64,000 nt of DNA from Maccoyibacter intestinihominis (GTDB lineage: Bacteria; Bacillota; Clostridia; Lachnospirales; Lachnospiraceae), in contig NZ_JBBMEX010000003.1 in NCBI RefSeq assembly GCF_040096355.1, positions 124,001 to 188,000 of the forward strand, written 5' to 3'. Of this stretch, positions 6,585 to 15,924 are shown piece after piece. Numbering within the stretch: position 1 is the first letter of the stretch; each line of letters begins with the position of its first letter. The translations under genes and the position numbers were made by a program. A model generated the notes under the pieces. That model searched no databases, was not told the origin of the DNA, and saw only the letters and a list, made by a program, of their open reading frames with translations.

Positions 6585-9551
6585 CGTGGGAAGTTCCTCC
6601 TTTCTCCGCCATGATACAAAAATACCGCCCGTAGTCTCGTTTGGGCGGTACTTTGTGTAAGATTGGCAGTCCATTATTAAGTTTTTTATTATGTTCCCTT
6701 TGTACACCGTTGCAAACTCTTTTGTCGTTGCTCCTATTTTTGACTTACACAAATTTATGTTATTGCATATGGTTTTAACCTCATTTTTCACATTCACATC
6801 AGAAATCTTTCCTATCTTTTCTAATAACATGGTCAACTCATCTTGGAAGAAGGCTAAAAGTTCGACTTGTATTTTTTCACGTAATGCTGCAAAATGCCCC
6901 AAGGTATATTTCCATAGTAATTCTATTATTTCATCATAAAATGTGTTAAAATCAATAATATTATCCATATCTATTAATAAACATTGATTAACACATAATG
7001 TATAGTCTAATATAGACTCATTTTCCTCTCTGTATTTTATGCTTAACCAATTTTTCTTTATATCATCCACCTTTTTTTCTATATTTAGCGTAAATTTAGA
7101 CAAATACTTTTTTATTTCCTCACTTCCCCTTGTGTTTTTCGGCAAAACTCCATCCCAATATTCATTTATCAAATATTCTTCACTATTATTTTTCTTCTTT
7201 TTTGAAAGTAAATTATATTCTTGAAATACTGTCGTAAGCTGTTTTTTACAATACCCATGCCGTATACGTGAGCTCAAAAAAGTATTTAATCCATACTTCT
7301 CATTAAACAAGAATTCTTCAGTAATTGTTGTAATAATTCCTTTGAGAATAATCATCTTTTGAGAATATACCACATTTGTTTTGATTTTTTCATTGATTTC
7401 ATCAACAATCTTTTTCAGATCACTAATATAATCTTCACTATAAATATCATATGATATTAGCCCTTCATCTAAATCTTTCATAGCTAAATACCGATTAAAA
7501 TCTTCTCTTAATGTGCTCTCATTTTCTTTTTTAATATTATCAGTATCAACATAGACACGGCTTTGATTTATCTGCTTAATTCTATCTTTGATACTTTTTT
7601 GCTTTGTAATTGCAGCAATCTCTGCATAATATTTCTTTCTATTTTGTTCATCAATATCAATTAGTACTTTAAGTATTTCAACACGCAACTCATCAGCCTT
7701 GTTTCCACCCGGATTTAAAATAATATCTCTTTTTAATATGTGTTGTATACATACTTTACTCAAAAATTCAATCAATACAGCGTTTTTTTCTTCATTGGAT
7801 ACAATATCATCAATACTTTTATATCTGTTATAATCCATATAATTGGAATAAGCTATCCTCTGCTTATTATAATTACCTGGCATGCATAAATATGTAAATA
7901 CCACATACTGAATGCTTCTCTTAATATCCTTTGACAAATGACTATTTACATGTTTTAACACTTCGGATAAGTCAATTCTTTTTTGTAAATTATTATTCTG
8001 CAATATTGCATTTGTTACACATTCTACTTCAGCTAAATAATCTTCTTTCTGCTCATATATTCTGATTTTTCTACGAAGAACACGCTCTAAAAAATAATTA
8101 TCTGTTCGAGAGATCCTTGTAAGAATATCAAGGGCTTCATCATTTTTACTTGCATCAATAAGCTTATCCGCTTCGAAAAATAAACTTCTATTTTCATCTA
8201 ATATTGCTGTTGGAAATACACCTATCCCCAATTTATATAGGTATAATTTCTGAGTTATAGGGCATATATTAGCAAAGGAATCTAAAAATTCTGTAACATC
8301 CCCATTAAAGCATTCATTATTTACAATATTAGGAGATATACAAACATCATTAATCACGGATAAAAAGCTCATTTTCTTTCTCTGAGGCATAGTCGTCTTT
8401 CTCGAGATAAAGCCCATAATTTTATATTCCCAACTAGTAAATCTCACTACCTTAAGATATGAAAACAACTCCTGAATAGCTTCTGCTTCTTTTCCATTCA
8501 AAGAATATACGTCATATAACCATTTACATAAATTTTTCCCAATCTCCATTTTTTTATTTAAAAGAATGTAAGACTTAACTAAAAGAATTATACTCTGAAA
8601 ATCCTGTGGTACTTTTAATAAGTATTGTTCGCACCGCTCAATATACTCCTGATATTTCCCACAAGTATATAATTCTAATAATTTGTAATACTCTTCGTTA
8701 TAATCACATATCCGTTCAGGTGTTTCTATCAAATTAAGATTACATAGTCTAAAGTCACTTGTATCAAGTTTCTCTTTATTTCTAATTCCTTCAGTAAACA
8801 TTATCTGTTCTGCCAAAACAAAAGTCTCATACATATCGACAATAGATAACTGGCTATCAAACATAAATGCAATCTGAATCTTTTCAAGTTCAAATTTGCG
8901 CTCTACATTAAATCTATAGTCCAAATACATTCTAATGATAGCATTCTCTTGAAGTATATCATTATAACTTTCTAACCTTTTCTTGTAAGCAGAATAACTT
9001 GTATTTGATTCTGCAAAATAACTTTCCAGTTCAAACAAAGTACTTAGCAAAATATTGTTATTCACATTGTTCTGTAGTTCAGATAAATATCTCTTATGCT
9101 TTTCCAATCCATATATTTTATCATATAAATACATTCTCTTGGATATGCTCCATACAGAAAGTCCCATTTTTTCTTCTATATTATTTATAACATGCAATGC
9201 CTCTGCATATTGTTCTGAAAAAAGGAATTTTTCATATTGATTTTTCATATCGATGTAGCTTTCTATATACTGTTTATATTCACAAAATATTCTTATGCAA
9301 TATGAACGCAGATAATCCACATCTAACTCTGTATTTATCACAATTCGATTACTGCACATATCATGTATGGTTTTAGGAAATAATATCTTTTCTACTCTCA
9401 TTTTCATCGAAGAATTATTGCTTACTGTTCTTATAATACGGAATATATCATCTTTCTCAGCATGAAAAACTATATTATAAAATTTATTTTTATAATTTGT
9501 CTTTTCTTTTGCAAACTCAAATAAATATTTTCTTCTATACTTTCTGTTCAT
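6576..9551 (-). CDS. Unrecognised 991-residue helical protein (AT-rich cargo)
   Basis: I do not recognise the family. The protein is long, charged, rich in Lys, Ile, Asn and Tyr, and looks almost entirely alpha-helical, with TPR-like stretches around residues 290-345 (pattern LLELYTCGKYQEYIERCEQ). A conserved-looking FLSSRIRHGY segment lies near residue 760. No Walker, nuclease or membrane motif is evident. GGAGG stands 10 bases before the ATG. It follows a small HTH gene by 53 bases and is far more AT-rich than the flanking ICE genes, so it is probably transferred cargo. The last ~30 codons run through GC-rich ICE sequence with two terminator hairpins, so the native C-terminus may have been altered. 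A defence role is only a guess. Confidence 0.7.
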   Translation of the reverse strand: MNRKYRRKYLFEFAKEKTNYKNKFYNIVFHAEKDDIFRIIRTVSNNSSMKMRVEKILFPKTIHDMCSNRIVINTELDVDYLRSYCIRIFCEYKQYIESYIDMKNQYEKFLFSEQYAEALHVINNIEEKMGLSVWSISKRMYLYDKIYGLEKHKRYLSELQNNVNNNILLSTLFELESYFAESNTSYSAYKKRLESYNDILQENAIIRMYLDYRFNVERKFELEKIQIAFMFDSQLSIVDMYETFVLAEQIMFTEGIRNKEKLDTSDFRLCNLNLIETPERICDYNEEYYKLLELYTCGKYQEYIERCEQYLLKVPQDFQSIILLVKSYILLNKKMEIGKNLCKWLYDVYSLNGKEAEAIQELFSYLKVVRFTSWEYKIMGFISRKTTMPQRKKMSFLSVINDVCISPNIVNNECFNGDVTEFLDSFANICPITQKLYLYKLGIGVFPTAILDENRSLFFEADKLIDASKNDEALDILTRISRTDNYFLERVLRRKIRIYEQKEDYLAEVECVTNAILQNNNLQKRIDLSEVLKHVNSHLSKDIKRSIQYVVFTYLCMPGNYNKQRIAYSNYMDYNRYKSIDDIVSNEEKNAVLIEFLSKVCIQHILKRDIILNPGGNKADELRVEILKVLIDIDEQNRKKYYAEIAAITKQKSIKDRIKQINQSRVYVDTDNIKKENESTLREDFNRYLAMKDLDEGLISYDIYSEDYISDLKKIVDEINEKIKTNVVYSQKMIILKGIITTITEEFLFNEKYGLNTFLSSRIRHGYCKKQLTTVFQEYNLLSKKKKNNSEEYLINEYWDGVLPKNTRGSEEIKKYLSKFTLNIEKKVDDIKKNWLSIKYREENESILDYTLCVNQCLLIDMDNIIDFNTFYDEIIELLWKYTLGHFAALREKIQVELLAFFQDELTMLLEKIGKISDVNVKNEVKTICNNINLCKSKIGATTKEFATVYKGNIIKNLIMDCQSYTKYRPNETTGGIFVSWRRKEELPTGA
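6617..6650 (-). terminator. Hairpin with T-run inside the 3' end of the 991-codon frame
   Basis: TACCGCCC at 6623-6630 pairs with GGGCGGTA at 6643-6650, and five T follow on the minus strand. It lies within coding sequence, right where base composition changes from AT-rich to GC-rich. Confidence 0.65.
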
Positions 9552-9604
9552 ATATAGCTTCCTCCAACATTTGTATCTTTATGATATCACTCCACATTTG
9601 TCTG

Positions 9605-9823
9605 CTAAATAGCTGAATCATCTACATTTTCAAAATGAACTATATCTCCAAAATCACAATCCAACTTACTACATATCTTTCCTAAAACAGCCATCGATAC
9701 ATACTCGCCTCTAGTCATCTTTGCAATAGTACTACTGCTAATCCCGAGTTCATTGACCAAATCAATTTTTTTCATATTTTTATCAATTAGCAACTTCCAT
9801 AACCCATTATATGATACCAACAT
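9605..9823 (-). CDS. Small Cro/C1-type (XRE) transcriptional regulator
   Basis: A 72-residue helix-turn-helix protein of the HTH_26/YozG-like kind. The HTH lies at about residues 18-45 (KKIDLVNELGISSSTIAKM), followed by SMAVLGKICSKLDCDFGDIV, the usual fourth and fifth helices. A GAGG site precedes the ATG. It is the first gene of a two-gene unit with the 991-residue protein and probably controls it, perhaps by binding the AT-rich palindromes upstream. Such pairs are typical of toxin-antitoxin and defence cargo, but that role is not shown here. Confidence 0.85.
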   Translation of the reverse strand: MLVSYNGLWKLLIDKNMKKIDLVNELGISSSTIAKMTRGEYVSMAVLGKICSKLDCDFGDIVHFENVDDSAI

Positions 9824-10131
9824 AAAATTACCTCTTTATCCCTACCTATAGCTATTTTACATCACTTGTCGTCATTCATTTTTAATATATATACATATTT
9901 TTATTAATATGTTATATTAATTGTTCGAGAAAGTAAAGTTTTTATTTGTTATACTTTAATATTAAACTGTAATGTGTTCGTAAAGTGAATTTTTAAATTA
10001 AATTTGGGGTAAATTCTTTAAATTTTACCAACATTCAACAAACTTATAACTAATTATCTACAGATAATTTCACCTCTATTTCCCTAACATGAATCATAAC
10101 ATCAAAAACAATATACTATATGGCTCATATT
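9824..10131. other. AT-rich intergenic region with a perfect 8-bp palindrome
   Basis: No coding frame is convincing here. AATTATCT at 10052-10059 and AGATAATT at 10062-10069 form a palindrome with a 2-base centre, a possible operator for the small repressor. A TATACT-like box near 9949 on the plus strand and the plus-strand terminator at 10132 would allow a short untranslated RNA, which I cannot confirm. Confidence 0.4.
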
Positions 10132-10174
10132 AGTAGTCAATCAAATGCTTGACATTCGATTGACTACTTTTTTA
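10132..10174 (+). terminator. Strong hairpin with T-run
   Basis: A 16-bp stem with one mismatch (10132-10147 against 10153-10168, AGTAGTCAATC arms), a 5-base loop, then six T on the plus strand. It has no plus-strand gene to end. On the minus strand it directly follows the TnpW-like gene but lacks a T-run. Confidence 0.7.
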
Positions 10175-10375
10175 CTCTACCACTTCTAAGTCAACCTCTG
10201 CAAATTCCTCATCGGTCATGCTCTGAAGCTTACCTAACACCTGCTCTCCAAGCTTCTCCATATCGCTGTCCTTTATGTGCGGCATTACCTGTCTGATTTG
10301 TCCAATCATATCCGCCCTGTCCTGTGTCTCAAACACACACATGAAATTGATTTCTTCTACTGCGAATTTACTCAT
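10172..10375 (-). CDS. TnpW-like small transposon-encoded protein
   Basis: A 67-residue protein starting MSKFAVEEINFMCVFETQ, which I recognise as the TnpW-type small protein found in many Clostridia conjugative and mobilisable elements. It has no known activity. It is acidic at the C-terminus. It begins 4 bases after the polyvalent protein gene ends, so the two are co-transcribed. The family name rests on the N-terminal pattern and context. Confidence 0.6.
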   Translation of the reverse strand: MSKFAVEEINFMCVFETQDRADMIGQIRQVMPHIKDSDMEKLGEQVLGKLQSMTDEEFAEVDLEVVE

Positions 10376-10379
10376 CTTT

Positions 10380-13300
10380 TTACATCTCCCTCTGTGATTT
10401 TTTCTCGGTTTCCTTTTCCTGTAAAGTACGCTCCGACTTGTCCCTCTGCTCTATGACTGCCTTTTTCTCTGTCAGTTTCTCCCGTATGGAAATTCTGCCT
10501 TTGGTCTGCTCATGTTCCTTTTTCTCCGCTCCGTTATTCAGGACATTATCAATCATGTTGTAATTCTGTTCTTCAAGCTCCTCCAACTTTGCAAGCGGCT
10601 TGTATTCTGCCAGCTTGTCAAGCAGCTCCTTTGCCCTTCTCGCAGTCTGAACCGCTTCGCTGTCATCAAGCTCCACACCCTGCCCGAAAATGTCTGTAAT
10701 ACCCTCTCTGACGCCTTCAGAAATGACCGCATTGAGAAAGTCATTCAGATACCCGGTATTTCCATTTCTGATGTCCTCAGTGATGTTGGCAACCTGTGCT
10801 TCCCTGTCCTCAACCGTATCCCGATACTGATAGGTGTCATAGTCATAGGAAAACTGGTCTATCTCCAAAGCAAGGATAGCTGCCTGCCACTTCTCCAGCG
10901 AACCACGCACCTCAATGTCCGGTAACTTGTCAATCAGCTCCGCTATGACCTCGATTGCTTTCGGATCGTCTGTTATGTCCGGTACATAATCCAAGACATC
11001 CAGGTCAATGACCTTGCCGGAGAGAATATTCATTTCCACATCCTCATAACGCTCGGTTCCCTCGGTATGTATGTTGATGCCGATGCTCGGAATCCCGTTC
11101 ATGCGCTCCGGTGGTATGCTTTTCCACACAGCGATTGCTTTCTCCACACTTGCAATATTCTCATGAAACTCTCCCAAACTGTGAAATTCGCCGCACTCTG
11201 CAACCGTTAAGGTAACGGTTTTCTCTGGTATGGCTCCCACGGCAGATGCTTTCTGCATTGCCTGTTTCTCTGCAAGATAGCTCTCCACTGCCAGAAGATA
11301 AGTTGCAAGCGTTCCGGTTTTCCCCTCCGTAATCGGGTTAATATCTACCTGAATGCCTGCAATATAAATGCTGTCCTCATGCAGCATATTGAAAAGGTCA
11401 TCTTCTCTGGTGGAACCGGTGTATTCCACAACCACATCCACAATTTCTGCATCCAGACCGTACTCGTCAATCTGCGACTGCACATAAGCATATACCGTCT
11501 TTTCTATATCCTCTGCGCTCTGTCCGTCCAGACTATGAAACAGTTCTTCTGTCTTTGCCCGGAAATCTGCAACCACATCCGGATTGTTCTCTCTAAATTC
11601 TGCCTGCTTTGCTTCCAAGTCTGCCTGTTCCACTTCCTCCGCTTTTTCTGAAAGCTCCTCATAATCTACAATCTCAACCTCAGAACCCACATATACTTCA
11701 CCCTGCAAATACTCATCACGATAATACTGCTCTGTAACCGCTGAAAAGCGTGGTTCTTTCAGGTCTGCAATGACCATATCCATTGCTCTTTGAATGGTAA
11801 TATCCGGATTGTCATATACACCGCCATCCAGTAAATGATACTGCTCATTCAGAATGGAGTAATCGTATCCACCATCACATTCGTGCATAAGGATATAGCG
11901 GTCTGCGATATGTACCGCAAACTCTGTCTGTATTTCGTTCTCCCTGCCCTCCAATGTCAGCATAAACTTCGGCAGTTCCGTAAATCCAAAAGAATCAACA
12001 AAGTGTGCGCTGTTCTCGCCGTCCTCATGCAATACTACAATGTCGCTGACGGAAAGCGAATGAGCCTTATAATCTGCAGGGTGGTCAATATTGAACTTTG
12101 TATAGATTGCTTCCAATGTTTCCGATTGTGTCTGCCCCTGCAATTCTGCCAGTTCTCCCATATACACGAGCTTATAATTTTCCGGCAATACCGCATCAAA
12201 ATTGTCTTTGGTTATTCCCATACGCTTCAGGCTTTCCGTTCCCTCAAAGCGGAACTTGTCCAGTTCGGGATTATCCTTTAACTGGTAAATACCGTATTTA
12301 TCGGTATTTCCATATAAAAGCAGTGCTTCCCTGTTGGAATTACTCTCTGTAAGTTCTTCCTGCATCATGAGAAGTTTCCGTTCATTCTGCCAGTCCCCTT
12401 TTTCTATTCCGCACATTCCATCATGCTCTAAAATCTGTTTTCTATCAGCTACAGTACTCTCGGAACCATCCGTATGCAAAAGATACACAGGCAAGTCATG
12501 GTCAAATAGTTCCAATGCCCTTTCCTGTGTTAGTGGAAGCATTTCAATCCATGTATAGCCATACTCCTGCATTTCAGATATTCCGACCATGCTATCCGGC
12601 AGTGCGTCGATTTCTGCCTGTGCATCAAACATTGCTAATGCAACATCCTGATTTCCATCCACTTCCTGTGCGTAGATATGTTCTGCAAGCTCCCTTGTTT
12701 TCTCCACATTACTCAGCTTATAAGCATAATTTACAATCAGATTTCTTTCATCATCGGAAAAGGCAGGCTGTCCATGCTCCAACCGGTTAATGATATGCTC
12801 TGCCTGTTGAATGACAGACAATTTCTCCGCATCCGTCAGACCTGCATCAAAATCGTATTCATAATCCCAAAAGTCCGGCATATTTCCGTTTAATTCCTTA
12901 CTACTGGACGCAAGTAACGTGATTTCCGCTCCCTGTTTTTCCATATATGAAAGGTAATTGCCATCCCATTCTTTTTCATCAAGAGAAGCCATATCTTTGA
13001 GCATTTTTCTGACATCATCCCTCAACATATTTGTGATTTTCAAAACCTCCCATTCGCTTTCAAAAATTGAAGCGAACTTAACAACCACATCATCGGCATT
13101 GATCGGCTCCATTGCCTTATCATAGACCGCCTTTCTCTCCTTCATATCAATCAGCTCATCTGTATCTGTGTTATAACGCACATCCAGATGATACTCTCCG
13201 TACTCTCTGGAATCCTGATTGCCGATTTCCGTTGTCCATGCACCCCTGCTTTCCAAATATGCCTGTATGCTCAACTTGTCATCGTCTGTCATTTCTGACA

Positions 13301-14324
13301 ATGCCTGCATCAGTTCCGGTCTGTCCATGCCATATACATCAAGCAGACTGAACTCTGAAAGGTCAGTATTCTGTATGAGGAGAATACTTTCCTTTGTCTG
13401 TTCCTGTGATACTTCCCTGTTCCTTTGTAATTCCTGTAATTGTTCCTCTATCCCGGTAATCAACTCCGAAGCTGTCCTCCGTATCGTATCTATGGAAGCT
13501 CTCAGTTCCTTGGTATCTCTGCCACTGCTCCATCCGGCAATATATCCAAAGGAATAATCGGAAGTGTCCACTCCAAAATGCTGACATACTGTATAAGCTA
13601 TGCTCTCAGCTTCCACTTCTTTGGTATTGCGGTCTTTTTTCATCTGCTCATCCTGCTCCACTTCCTTGCTATGCAGCTTGGAGTGAGCCACCTCATGGAT
13701 CATGGTCTTTAAGGTCTGGCCCTCGCTCATGTTTTCCTGCACCGCAATCCGCTTTGCTTCCCTGTCATAGTAGCCTTTGGAATCTCCGGCTATCTCCTCC
13801 AGTTCAATCGGTACTGGTGAAATGGCTTCTACTGCACGAATCATATCCTGATACCCTTCCACATCTGAAAGAAGCTCCTTTGCCGCAAGTTCCGGTATCG
13901 GCTTTCCGTCTGTCTGCGCCACATCAAAAACGGATACTGCCCGGAATGCCGGAATTGTTATCTCGACTTCTTCTTTCTGCGGATTTCCGTCCTTATCAAG
14001 TAAAAGTTCTTGTGTGACCGGATCAATCTTGTCCCTCTCCTCTTTGATTTTATAGGGTGCTGGGGCAAGGATACGAATACCCTTTTCCCCCTTCTTAACG
14101 TGCCTGTCAAAATTCTTCTGCCAAGCCTTGAATCCGGCCACTAACGTAGCGTCTGGCTTTTGCATCGCAATTAACATAGTATTGTTAAAGCTGTAATTAT
14201 GGAATTTTGACATGGTATTCAGATAAGTCTTGTACTTCTCGCTTTCAAAAAGCTCCTTGATACCCTGCTCTAGCTTCTCCGTTATTTCCTGTACTTTCTG
14301 TTTTTCTGTTTTAGATTCTGCCAT
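10380..14324 (-). CDS. Large polyvalent protein: ArdC-like ssDNA-binding + zincin metallopeptidase + YodL
   Basis: A 1314-residue multidomain ICE protein. Residues 1-150 match the ArdC N-terminal ssDNA-binding domain (FHNYSFNNTMLIAMQ at 41-55, AWQKNFDRHVKKGEKGIRI at 67-85). Residues 160-260 carry the zincin HEVAH motif at 210-214 with a third ligand Glu near 237 (VEAESIAYTV). A YodL-type domain with KAHSLSVSDIVVL and FVDSFGF lies around residues 740-790. The rest resembles LPD-type polyvalent domains. ArdC-like proteins protect incoming DNA from restriction. It heads this ICE operon; the next gene follows after 4 bases. Confidence 0.85.
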   Translation of the reverse strand: MAESKTEKQKVQEITEKLEQGIKELFESEKYKTYLNTMSKFHNYSFNNTMLIAMQKPDATLVAGFKAWQKNFDRHVKKGEKGIRILAPAPYKIKEERDKIDPVTQELLLDKDGNPQKEEVEITIPAFRAVSVFDVAQTDGKPIPELAAKELLSDVEGYQDMIRAVEAISPVPIELEEIAGDSKGYYDREAKRIAVQENMSEGQTLKTMIHEVAHSKLHSKEVEQDEQMKKDRNTKEVEAESIAYTVCQHFGVDTSDYSFGYIAGWSSGRDTKELRASIDTIRRTASELITGIEEQLQELQRNREVSQEQTKESILLIQNTDLSEFSLLDVYGMDRPELMQALSEMTDDDKLSIQAYLESRGAWTTEIGNQDSREYGEYHLDVRYNTDTDELIDMKERKAVYDKAMEPINADDVVVKFASIFESEWEVLKITNMLRDDVRKMLKDMASLDEKEWDGNYLSYMEKQGAEITLLASSSKELNGNMPDFWDYEYDFDAGLTDAEKLSVIQQAEHIINRLEHGQPAFSDDERNLIVNYAYKLSNVEKTRELAEHIYAQEVDGNQDVALAMFDAQAEIDALPDSMVGISEMQEYGYTWIEMLPLTQERALELFDHDLPVYLLHTDGSESTVADRKQILEHDGMCGIEKGDWQNERKLLMMQEELTESNSNREALLLYGNTDKYGIYQLKDNPELDKFRFEGTESLKRMGITKDNFDAVLPENYKLVYMGELAELQGQTQSETLEAIYTKFNIDHPADYKAHSLSVSDIVVLHEDGENSAHFVDSFGFTELPKFMLTLEGRENEIQTEFAVHIADRYILMHECDGGYDYSILNEQYHLLDGGVYDNPDITIQRAMDMVIADLKEPRFSAVTEQYYRDEYLQGEVYVGSEVEIVDYEELSEKAEEVEQADLEAKQAEFRENNPDVVADFRAKTEELFHSLDGQSAEDIEKTVYAYVQSQIDEYGLDAEIVDVVVEYTGSTREDDLFNMLHEDSIYIAGIQVDINPITEGKTGTLATYLLAVESYLAEKQAMQKASAVGAIPEKTVTLTVAECGEFHSLGEFHENIASVEKAIAVWKSIPPERMNGIPSIGINIHTEGTERYEDVEMNILSGKVIDLDVLDYVPDITDDPKAIEVIAELIDKLPDIEVRGSLEKWQAAILALEIDQFSYDYDTYQYRDTVEDREAQVANITEDIRNGNTGYLNDFLNAVISEGVREGITDIFGQGVELDDSEAVQTARRAKELLDKLAEYKPLAKLEELEEQNYNMIDNVLNNGAEKKEHEQTKGRISIREKLTEKKAVIEQRDKSERTLQEKETEKKSQREM

Positions 14325-14358
14325 AGTATTTCCTCCATCTGCTTATTTTTTGCATGAC

Positions 14359-14386
14359 AAAAGGCAGCCATTATTGACTGCCTTTG
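14359..14386 (-). terminator. Weak hairpin downstream of the winged-helix regulator
   Basis: A 7-bp stem AAGGCAG/CTGCCTT with a 10-base loop; on the minus strand it is followed by a short T-rich stretch. It separates the regulator gene at 14542 from the polyvalent protein gene. Confidence 0.45.
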
Positions 14387-14541
14387 CATAACTACGATAT
14401 TCACTTATAAACCTTTATCATTACTGCCCGTATTCGTTTTGATTTCTGCAATGTACTCCTGTCTCCTTTCTGCACCTGTCACTGTAAATGTTTTTACAAA
14501 TAAAAAAGACAACCAAGATTTTGTTTCTTAATTGCCTGTTT

Positions 14542-14970
14542 CTATGCTATTAAATTTTTATTGAACCGATAACCAACTCCCCAAACAGTCTGTATATAGC
14601 TTGGCTTGCTAGGATTATCCTCTATCTTCTCCCGAATATTCCGGATATGGCTCATGACGATGTTGTAATCGCCGGAATAGGATTCTTTCCACACAATGTC
14701 ATAAATCTGTTCCTTACTGAACACTATTCCCGGATGCTTTGCAAAAAGCTTCAAGATTTCAAACTCGGTATATGTAAGCTCTATCTCCTGATTTTCCCGA
14801 ATGATTACCCGTTGAACCTCATCTATCATAAGACCTTTGAAATTCAACAGATGCTCGTTCATACCTGACATCTGAATGACTTCTTCTCTGGTATTTATCA
14901 ACGATAAAATGCGCTTCATCATATCATCCTCATTATCTTCAAATGTCAGAACTAACATTTTCCCATACAC
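14542..14970 (-). CDS. OmpR-type winged-helix regulator lacking a receiver domain
   Basis: A 142-residue protein containing only the DNA-binding half of an OmpR-family response regulator. The winged helix spans about residues 47-140, with LTYTEFEILKLFAKHPG, the recognition segment DYNIVMSHIRNIREKIED, and the closing WGVGYRF. There is no phospho-acceptor receiver domain; the first 45 residues hold a short acidic stretch only. Receiver-less regulators of this kind occur in Clostridia ICEs. Either the receiver was lost or the protein works without phosphorylation. The start is not supported by a strong ribosome site. Confidence 0.75.
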   Translation of the reverse strand: MYGKMLVLTFEDNEDDMMKRILSLINTREEVIQMSGMNEHLLNFKGLMIDEVQRVIIRENQEIELTYTEFEILKLFAKHPGIVFSKEQIYDIVWKESYSGDYNIVMSHIRNIREKIEDNPSKPSYIQTVWGVGYRFNKNLIA

Positions 14971-15318
14971 ATCACCTGCCTTATTACTTTTATATACTGC
15001 CTAAGTTCTGGAAAATTCAAAAGAATGATTCCCATATCCAGCCAAGCAGTATGTTATCTGCTGTTTGTTTTTTCTTATTCATTTTCCATATATCCTATAA
15101 CGGAAATTACTTTTTCGTTGCATACGATATATGCTACTTGCTTTCCCTCACTCTTTAATTCTGTGGCACATTCTTTTATGTTTTCAGTAAACCAAGATTG
15201 AGAACTACAAGTAACAACAATTTCTTCATTACATCAGCACATCCGGCAGACAGCTCTATTTCATTGTTGCAGGAACTGCCCTGCCCGTCCTCTGTGGCTT
15301 ATTAGGGATAATTTTCTG
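14971..15318. other. Intergenic region with gene remnants
   Basis: No intact gene is present. The minus strand holds a P-type ATPase-like fragment (see 15075-15219). On the plus strand about 15224-15330 reads as a hydrophobic membrane-protein-like fragment (RQLYFIVAGTALPVLCG) without start or stop, possibly a permease remnant. Both look like debris from earlier rearrangement. Confidence 0.35.
15075..15219 (-). pseudogene. Possible P-type (heavy metal) ATPase fragment
   Basis: About 47 codons ending at a stop read ATELKSEGKQVAYIVCNEK followed by VISVIGY, like the stretch before the hinge of CopA/CadA-type ATPases (pattern LxxxGKxVxxVxxxxxxIGVI). No start, transmembrane region or catalytic DKTGT is present. 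The match is short, so this is a tentative call. Confidence 0.3.
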
Positions 15319-15924
15319 CTATGCCTTGGCATCAAAGCTACTCTGCATATTATCCACATTTACCGTCTCTTCACTTGCCAGCGGAATCCCTCTCTTTGCA
15401 TTCCCCCATGCTTCATTGTAGATCATGCACATTTCCGTCTGTCTGGATGCCTCCGCATTGGTGGTATACATCGTCCACCCATTATTGGAATAAGTCGCGA
15501 CCATCTCCCCATTCTTATCGTAAAACTCTATGTAATCGCTGTTGCCTGACGGCAATTTCTGATATTTCACTTTCCCTTCAAGCAGCGTTGCCACAAAATC
15601 TATTGGCTTCAGCACATTCTGTCTGTTCCTTGAAATAGCTTTCAGCCCGGAAGTAATAATCCCTTTTCTGTCCGGGGACACTTCCGATGTGTAGCTTTTC
15701 ATCAGCCTATTAAATCCTTCGGATTTGTTTTGGAACTGCCCTTTTTCAAAATCCTCATAAGCTTGTTCCCTGATCTGCTTCCGGTATTCTTTATCACTAA
15801 CACCGCTTTTCTTTTTAGAGAAAATATATTTGTCATTGAAGTCCGGCAGATGGATGCCGCCTATACTGCCTGTTCCAGAAAAGAACCTTTGTTGTAATGA
15901 ACCATTGGACGAATTAACTTGCAT
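15319..15924 (-). CDS. Uncharacterised Lachnospiraceae protein (201 residues)
   Basis: I do not recognise a function. It is soluble and polar with no signal peptide; residues 100-140 hold KPIDFVATLLEGKVKYQKLPSGNSDYIEFYD, split here as a beta-rich patch, and residues 145-170 have NGWTMYTTNAEASRQTEM. It abuts the gene at 15924-16595 with a 1-base overlap, so both come from one transcript. It belongs with three other unknown genes nearby (15924, 16923, 18714) that resemble the DUF3879/DUF6033 group common in Lachnospiraceae. Confidence 0.6.
   Translation of the reverse strand: MQVNSSNGSLQQRFFSGTGSIGGIHLPDFNDKYIFSKKKSGVSDKEYRKQIREQAYEDFEKGQFQNKSEGFNRLMKSYTSEVSPDRKGIITSGLKAISRNRQNVLKPIDFVATLLEGKVKYQKLPSGNSDYIEFYDKNGEMVATYSNNGWTMYTTNAEASRQTEMCMIYNEAWGNAKRGIPLASEETVNVDNMQSSFDAKA

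Noticed and set aside
5841..6614. Plus-strand frame of 257 codons opposite parB
   Set aside because: It is rich in Arg, Phe and Leu because it mirrors the Lys/Glu/Pro-rich ParB coding strand; ParB is clearly the real gene.
9100..9551. HEPN RNase motif in the 991-residue protein
   Set aside because: The only Arg/His cluster I saw (SSRIRHG, near residue 760) lacks the R-x4-6-H spacing, and nothing similar occurs in the N-terminal part.
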